Shown piece by piece: positions 41,750-45,791 of a stretch of 45,791 nucleotides of DNA. Every line of letters begins with the position of its first letter. Position 1 is the stretch's first letter. The notes under the pieces were generated by a model, which ran no database searches, had not been told where the DNA came from, and was given only the letters and a program-made list of their open reading frames with translations. Origin of the DNA: an uncultured Albidovulum sp. (GTDB taxonomy: Bacteria; Pseudomonadota; Alphaproteobacteria; Rhodobacterales; Rhodobacteraceae); contig CAJYAD010000028.1 of NCBI GenBank assembly GCA_913064775.1, positions 1 through 45,791 on the forward strand, written 5' to 3'. Made by a program: the position numbers and the translations under genes.

Positions 41750-41769
41750 CGCGGGGCCCGGGCCCCGCG
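41750..41769. terminator. 20-bp perfect palindrome after the response regulator
   Basis: CGCGGGGC-CCGG-GCCCCGCG starts 26 bases after the stop and folds as an 8-bp GC stem with a 4-base loop. The following sequence lacks a T-run (CATATCAAAC), so a Rho-independent terminator is uncertain. Confidence 0.45.
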
Positions 41770-42053
41770 CATATCAAACAGGCAGTCACGCCTCATTGAA
41801 CGCGCCGTTTACGCCCCCATCCTTGAAAACCGCTCTGCCGCAGGTTTTCGTATCAAACTCTGCCGAAATCGGTGGAGAACTACGATTATCCAGGGTTTTC
41901 CACAGATATTTTCGGAAATAGAGCTTTACAGAACCCCTTCACGCATACACCATATATAGTAAGGACGGATGCAAACATACGCCGCTCCTTGTAGGGTACC
42001 CATGGTTTTGTTGGGTCTCCCCTGCCTGGGGATAAAATTCGAGAGGCCGGGCC
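41770..42053 (+). promoter_or_regulatory. ybjN upstream region with DnaA-like boxes and leader hairpins
   Basis: Two adjacent sites in the same direction resemble DnaA boxes (consensus TTATCCACA): TTATCCAGG (41886-41894) and TTTTCCACA (41896-41904). An AT-rich stretch follows with TATATAGT (41953-41960) as the probable -10; no clean -35 was found. The predicted leader holds two hairpins, ACCCA-N9-TGGGT (41998-42016) and CCCC-TGCCT-GGGG (42019-42031), then GAGAGG before the ATG. Confidence 0.35.
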
Positions 42054-42557
42054 ATGTCAGTTTTAGAAGAATTCGTGAACAATGACGAACTCCACCCGAT
42101 CGACATCGTCGAAACGCTTGCCGAATACCGTGACTGGGACTTCGACCGCATTACCGACGACCAGATCACCATGCAGGTCGAAGGCCAGTGGCGCAGTTAC
42201 TCGATCACCCTGGCCTGGTCGGCAATTGACGAGACGCTGCGCCTGATCTGCACCTTCGAGATGGATCCGCCCGAGGGGCGCATGCCCGAGATCTACGAAA
42301 CCCTCAACCGTATCAACGATACCTGCTGGGCCGGCGCCTTCACCTTCTGGGAAGAGCAGCGGCTGATGGTCTGGCGCTATGGTCTGGTGCTGACGGGTGG
42401 CCAGATCGCCAGCCCCGAACAGATCGACCGGCTGATCGCCGTTGCCGTTCGCACGTCTGAACGCTTCTACCCGGCCTTCCAGCTTGTTGCCTGGGCCGAC
42501 CGCGCGCCCGCCGATGCCATGCAGGTCGCCATCGCCGAGGCTTACGGGCACGCCTGA
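42054..42557 (+). CDS. YbjN domain-containing protein
   Basis: The 167-residue cytoplasmic protein has the YbjN (type III secretion chaperone-like) fold: HPIDIVETLAEYRDWDFDRITDDQITMQVEGQWRSYSITLAWS, LRLICTFEMDPPEGRMPEIYETLNRINDTCWAGAFTFWEEQRLMVWRYGLVL. YbjN proteins affect stress response and motility in enterobacteria, but their molecular role is unknown. In Rhodobacterales the gene is commonly found before proC, as here. The start at 42054 follows GAGAGGCCGGGCC. A strong intrinsic terminator follows, separating it from proC. Confidence 0.88.
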   Translation: MSVLEEFVNNDELHPIDIVETLAEYRDWDFDRITDDQITMQVEGQWRSYSITLAWSAIDETLRLICTFEMDPPEGRMPEIYETLNRINDTCWAGAFTFWEEQRLMVWRYGLVLTGGQIASPEQIDRLIAVAVRTSERFYPAFQLVAWADRAPADAMQVAIAEAYGHA

Positions 42558-42586
42558 ACACCGAAAATTCGCAGACGGTCAGACCT

Positions 42587-42614
42587 GCCCGCCTTTCGAG
42601 GCGGGCGTTTTTTT
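42587..42614 (+). terminator. Rho-independent terminator of ybjN
   Basis: GCCCGCCT-TTCG-AGGCGGGC is a perfect 8-bp stem with a stable UUCG loop, followed by G and seven T. It lies 30 bases after the ybjN stop and is the clearest intrinsic terminator in the window. Confidence 0.92.
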
Positions 42615-42725
42615 GGCAGGGCGGGCCACCAACGCGCGCCCTGCGATCAAGACCGACTTACCCGTGCCCGAAGACATCTCCATTCTAGGGCCCGCCCGCG
42701 CACCGCACTTTTTGCGCCGCACCTC

Positions 42726-42753
42726 TTCCGCCTTTCGCCGATGCGCTCTAGTC
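42726..42753 (+). promoter_or_regulatory. Possible proC promoter
   Basis: TTCCGC (42726-42731), a 16-bp spacer and CTAGTC (42748-42753) precede proC by 23 bases. It fits the general CTAG pattern, with a weak -35. Confidence 0.3.
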
Positions 42754-42776
42754 TCCGCGCCGCAACGGAGGACGGG

Positions 42777-43601
42777 ATGAGCGGACTGGAACAGGTGGCG
42801 GCGCGCGGGCTGGTATTGCTGGGCTGCGGCAAGATGGGCTCGGCGATGCTGGCGGGCTGGCTGAAACGCGGGCTGGCGCCGGGCGCGGTCTGGGTGACCG
42901 ACCCGCATCCGTCAGAATGGGTGCAGGGGCTGGCAAAGCAGGGGCTGCATCTGAACGCCGCGCTGCCCGCGGATCCGGCGATCGTGCTGATCGCGGTCAA
43001 GCCGCAGATGATGGAGGCCGCGCTGCCCGCGCTTACCGCCCTCGGCGGCGGCGGTACGCTGTTCCTGTCGGTCGCGGCCGGCACCACGATCGCACAGTAC
43101 GAAGCCGTCTTCGGCGCCGCCACCCCGGTGATCCGCGCCATGCCCAACACCCCCGCCGCGATCGGCCGCGGCATCACCGCGCTGACCGGCAATGCCCATG
43201 CCTCGGCCGACGCCATGGACCTGGCCGAGACGCTGCTTTCCGCCGTGGGCCAGACCGTGCGGCTGGAAGGTGAGCATCAGATGGATGCGGTCACCGCCGT
43301 CTCGGGCTCTGGTCCCGCCTATGTGTTTCATCTGATCGAGACGCTGGCCGCGGCCGGTGTCGCCGAAGGCCTGCCGCCGGATCTGGCGATGACGCTGGCC
43401 CGTGCCACCGTCGCGGGCGCCGGCGCGCTGGCGATGGAGGCGGCGGAAGATCCCGCGCAACTGCGCGTCAACGTGACCTCTCCGGGCGGTACGACCGCGG
43501 CGGCGTTGGCGGTGTTGATGGATGAGGCAACCGGTTTCCCGCCGCTTCTGAAACGGGCGGTGAAGGCGGCGGCGGATCGCGGGCGGGAGCTGGGCAAATG
43601 A
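42777..43601 (+). CDS. proC: Pyrroline-5-carboxylate reductase
   Basis: The 274-residue enzyme reduces pyrroline-5-carboxylate to proline with NAD(P)H. The Rossmann start is VLLGCGKMGSAMLAGWLKRG (about residues 11-30). IRAMPNTPAAIGRGITALTGN is the conserved middle motif. The C-terminal signature DAVTAVSGSGPAYVFHLIE and VTSPGGTTAAALAVL completes the set. The start at 42777 follows ACGGAGGACGGG. Its stop overlaps the csaA start by four bases, beginning a coupled three-gene run. Confidence 0.95.
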   Translation: MSGLEQVAARGLVLLGCGKMGSAMLAGWLKRGLAPGAVWVTDPHPSEWVQGLAKQGLHLNAALPADPAIVLIAVKPQMMEAALPALTALGGGGTLFLSVAAGTTIAQYEAVFGAATPVIRAMPNTPAAIGRGITALTGNAHASADAMDLAETLLSAVGQTVRLEGEHQMDAVTAVSGSGPAYVFHLIETLAAAGVAEGLPPDLAMTLARATVAGAGALAMEAAEDPAQLRVNVTSPGGTTAAALAVLMDEATGFPPLLKRAVKAAADRGRELGK

Positions 43602-43933
43602 CGATCTCCTTCGACGATTTCCAGAAGGTGGACATCCGCGTTGGCCGCATCGTGCAGGCCGAACCCTTCCCCGAGGCGCGCAAGCCGGCGATCAAGCTGT
43701 GGGTCGATCTGGGGCCGGAGCTGGGCATCAAGAAAAGCTCGGCCCAGATCACCCGGCATTACACGCCGGAGGCGCTGATCGGCCGTCAGGTGCTGGCGGT
43801 GGTCAACTTCCCCCCGCGCCAGATCGGCCCGGTGATGTCCGAGGTTCTGGTGCTGGGCGTGCCCGATTCCGACAATGAGGTGGTGCTGCTGGCGCCGGAT
43901 CAGGACGTGCCGCTGGGCGGGAGGCTTTATTGA
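43598..43933 (+). CDS. csaA: tRNA-binding domain protein, CsaA type
   Basis: The 111-residue protein is a stand-alone OB-fold of the EMAP/Trbp111 group. ISFDDFQKVDIRVGRIVQAEPFPEARKPAIKLWVDLG and the SSAQITRHY motif, with VNFPPRQIG and SEVLVLG, fit CsaA, a dimeric tRNA-binding protein reported to have chaperone-like activity in Bacillus. The length (about 110) matches. It overlaps proC upstream by four bases and the dehydrogenase downstream by one. Confidence 0.9.
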   Translation: MTISFDDFQKVDIRVGRIVQAEPFPEARKPAIKLWVDLGPELGIKKSSAQITRHYTPEALIGRQVLAVVNFPPRQIGPVMSEVLVLGVPDSDNEVVLLAPDQDVPLGGRLY

Positions 43934-44886
43934 TGAAACTGCTGATCACCCGCCGCCTGCCCGATCCGGTGCTCGACGCCCTGCCGCCCGAGTTCGACGT
44001 CACCCTGCGCGACGACACCCGCCCCCTCAGCCGCGACGAGATCCACGCGGCGCTGCGCGATTACGATTGCGTCCTACCGACGCTGGGCGACGCTTTTGAC
44101 GCCGCCGCCTTCGCCGCGGTGAAGGCGCCGCGCGCCAAGCTGCTGGCGAATTTCGGCGTGGGCTACAACCATATCGACGTGGCTGCGGCGAAGGCCGCTG
44201 GCATTGCCGTGACCAACACGCCCGGCGCCGTGACCGATGCCACCGCTGACATCGCCATGACCCTGATGCTGATGTCCGCCCGCCGCGCGGCCGAGGGCGA
44301 CCGGCTGGTCCGTGCGGGCCGCTGGCGGGGCTGGTACCCGACCGAGATGCTGGGCGTGCACATCACCGGCAAGACCCTGGGCATCGTCGGGATGGGCCGC
44401 ATCGGCCAGGCGATCGCAAAGCGTGCGCACCACGGCTTTGGCATGGGCGTGGTGTTCTTCAACCGTTCGCAGGTGACCGATCCGGGCGTGCCCGCGCGCC
44501 AGCTTGCCACCCTGGCCGAGGTGATGGCCGTCGCCGATGTCGTGGTGATCGCGGTGCCCGGGGGCGCGGGCACACGCCACCTGATCGACGCTGCCGCGCT
44601 TTTGGCAATGAAGCCCACGGCGCATCTGGTCAACATCTCCCGTGGCGACGTGATCGACGAACAGGCGCTGATCGCGGCCCTGCAATCGGGGAAGATCGCC
44701 GGCGCGGGCCTCGACGTCTATGAGCATGAGCCCGACGTGCCGCAGGCGCTGCGCGATCTTGACTGCGTGACGTTGCTTCCGCATCTGGGCACCGCCGCGC
44801 TGGAGGTCCGCACCGCGATGGGGATGCTCGCGGTGGAGAACCTTAAAGCCTTTGCTCGGGGGGCGCCTCTTTCGACGCCCGTCTGA
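43933..44886 (+). CDS. D-isomer-specific 2-hydroxyacid dehydrogenase (glyoxylate/hydroxypyruvate reductase type)
   Basis: The 317-residue NAD(P)H enzyme shows the family landmarks: NFGVGYNHIDVAAAKAAGIAVTNTPG, the nucleotide loop GKTLGIVGMGRIGQAIAKRA (about residues 146-165), the catalytic Arg in HLVNISRGDVIDEQAL, Glu in LDVYEHEPDVP and His in TLLPHLGTAALEVR. This triad and the NTPGAVTDATADIAMTLML stretch match glyoxylate or hydroxypyruvate reductases, also annotated D-glycerate dehydrogenase. The ATG at 43933 shares its A with the csaA stop. Its last 44 bases overlap the end of the minus-strand gene at 44843-45676. Confidence 0.9.
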   Translation: MKLLITRRLPDPVLDALPPEFDVTLRDDTRPLSRDEIHAALRDYDCVLPTLGDAFDAAAFAAVKAPRAKLLANFGVGYNHIDVAAAKAAGIAVTNTPGAVTDATADIAMTLMLMSARRAAEGDRLVRAGRWRGWYPTEMLGVHITGKTLGIVGMGRIGQAIAKRAHHGFGMGVVFFNRSQVTDPGVPARQLATLAEVMAVADVVVIAVPGGAGTRHLIDAAALLAMKPTAHLVNISRGDVIDEQALIAALQSGKIAGAGLDVYEHEPDVPQALRDLDCVTLLPHLGTAALEVRTAMGMLAVENLKAFARGAPLSTPV

Positions 44887-45676
44887 GGCGCTCTGCCGCC
44901 AATGCGCCCGGGGTCGGTTGCCCGCGCCGGCTGATCGCGCGCAATTGCGCAGTGATCTGCTGCGCCTGATCCGTGATCAGTTCAAGCCGCCCTTCGGTTT
45001 CGATATGGAAGGAATCGAGTTGCTCGATAATAGCGGTCAAGCCGCCCCCGCGCGCGCAGACCCATGAATTCTCGACCCGGCAGGACCGGCGGACGGCATC
45101 GAGCCCGACCATCTGTTGGCGCAACGCCGCGCAAAGCGCGGGCAATTGCCCGACCGCGGCGATCACCCGCTCAAGCGCGTGATGTGCCTTTTCGCGATAG
45201 TCGATCATCTGCGTGACAAGCAGGCCTGTCTCCGAGACGACGGCGGACGTTTGCGACGCTGGCTCTTCTTCATCATCGTCACCCGTCTGCGACAGAGACA
45301 CGGAATCGGGGCCGATATTGTCGATCTGTCCGACGCAGTTCTCTTGCAGCCGGGCGACACAATGAAGAAACACCGCCTCTCTCACCAGCGCCAGCCAGAT
45401 GCCGGCGATCGGTTGCCCGCCTTCGCGGAAAGCCTCCAACTGGCTGGCAACCTCGGTCGCCATCAGGCGGTAATTCTCGGAGATCGCGGTGATCGGTCCG
45501 CCCGCCGGTTCCAGCCGCGAGGCGGCGATGCGCATGTTGGTTGGCATCAGCCGGATCGTGATGAAGCTGTCGAACAGGGTGGTGATCTCGCCATGGATCT
45601 GGCCCAGAGATTCTTCGATCTTGCGGATCGCCGCGAGCAGCGGATCGGCGACAAGTCCCATCGCCCCCAAGTTCAT
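44843..45676 (-). CDS. Helical cytoplasmic protein of unknown function
   Basis: I do not recognise this 277-residue protein. It has no signal peptide or membrane segment. Most of it is predicted-looking amphipathic helix: an N-terminal part (FDSFITIRLMPTNMRIAASRLEPAGGPITAISENYRLMATEVASQLEAF) that recalls the helical hairpins of chemotaxis-receptor signalling domains, an acidic break (GDDDEEEPASQTS, near residue 131), and a second helical half ending in a basic, Ala/Glu-rich tail. The start could be 45676 or an internal ATG at 45661; no good ribosome binding site is seen. A minus-strand gene ends 66 bases upstream. A signalling role is a guess. Confidence 0.65.
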   Translation of the reverse strand: MNLGAMGLVADPLLAAIRKIEESLGQIHGEITTLFDSFITIRLMPTNMRIAASRLEPAGGPITAISENYRLMATEVASQLEAFREGGQPIAGIWLALVREAVFLHCVARLQENCVGQIDNIGPDSVSLSQTGDDDEEEPASQTSAVVSETGLLVTQMIDYREKAHHALERVIAAVGQLPALCAALRQQMVGLDAVRRSCRVENSWVCARGGGLTAIIEQLDSFHIETEGRLELITDQAQQITAQLRAISRRGQPTPGALAAERLRRASKEAPPEQRL

Positions 45677-45742
45677 CAGTTAATCGCGCAAGTGATTGAT
45701 ATTGTTATGGCCGGATGGCCAAAAATGTGACAACGGCGCCCG

Positions 45743-45791
45743 TCAGGCGGGCTTTGGCAGGTTCATTGCGTCAAAGAGATCGAGTTGCTCC
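45743..45791 (-). CDS. C-terminal end of a minus-strand gene (partial)
   Basis: The right edge of the window, read on the minus strand, gives EQLDLFDAMNLPKPA followed by a TGA stop at 45745-45743. The codon pattern looks genuine and the gene lies in line with the helical protein downstream, so the two may be co-transcribed. Too little is visible to name it. Confidence 0.5.
   Translation of the reverse strand, partial: EQLDLFDAMNLPKPA

Noticed and set aside
41886-41960. Replication origin suggested by DnaA-like boxes and AT-rich DNA
   Set aside because: Only two imperfect boxes, and no dnaA, parAB, repABC or hemE-type origin neighbours.

Overview
The window reads as chromosomal DNA of a GC-rich alphaproteobacterium of the order Rhodobacterales (Rhodobacter/Rhodovulum/Paracoccus relatives). 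The grounds are an RpoHII-type sigma factor, a GcrA cell-cycle regulator, a Rhodobacter-type PmtA that makes phosphatidylcholine, a short pyruvoyl-type phosphatidylserine decarboxylase, and recurrent promoters with a weak CTAG/CTAA-type -10. Species assignment is not possible from the sequence alone. No tRNA, rRNA, CRISPR array, insertion sequence, phage gene or clear pseudogene was seen.

Layout. 1-626 is a gene-poor leader before rpoH2. 1754-6585 is a forward housekeeping run: coaBC, dut, a membrane-anchored moeB and an M3 oligopeptidase. 6790-13602 holds stress, regulatory and envelope genes: a YghU-type GST, gcrA, a VOC protein, DUF983, Nudix, an EamA transporter, a fatty acid desaturase with a DUF2061 protein, an XRE regulator predicted to be leaderless, and a cysteine-rich lipoprotein. 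13712-24767 carries an aldo/keto reductase, a periplasmic DsrE protein, argD-argF, gnd, hrpB, meaB, a heme-degrading/ABM monooxygenase, rpmB and a PCuAC copper chaperone. 24888-30771 has dedA, then psd-pssA-pmtA (phosphatidylserine to PE to methylated PE), a BaiN-like flavoprotein, and epmA divergent from its substrate gene efp.

The most distinctive part is 30768-39512. On the left arm (minus strand) are an HpxO-type urate hydroxylase and a six-helix membrane protein. On the right arm (plus strand) are a PotABCD-like ABC importer with a Tat-exported binding protein, a hydantoin/allantoin-type racemase, an NTF2-like protein of unknown role, and a PuuE-like polysaccharide-deacetylase-fold hydrolase. 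The right-arm genes overlap or nearly touch. The set looks like uptake and ring opening of urate or a related hydantoin/ureide. The usual genes between urate and allantoin (HIU hydrolase, OHCU decarboxylase) are not in the window, and the NTF2-like protein is a candidate for an unassigned step.

39630-45791 returns to scattered genes: a MetX-family acyltransferase/hydrolase, a response regulator whose output domain looks like a degenerate GGDEF, ybjN, a strong intrinsic terminator, the coupled proC-csaA-2-hydroxyacid dehydrogenase run, an unrecognised helical protein on the minus strand, and the last codons of another minus-strand gene.

Non-coding observations: a four-copy dispersed intergenic element, many predicted promoters of the form TTGnnn-N15-17-CTA(G/A), several dyads placed at promoters or start codons, and tail-to-tail genes whose stop codons overlap.
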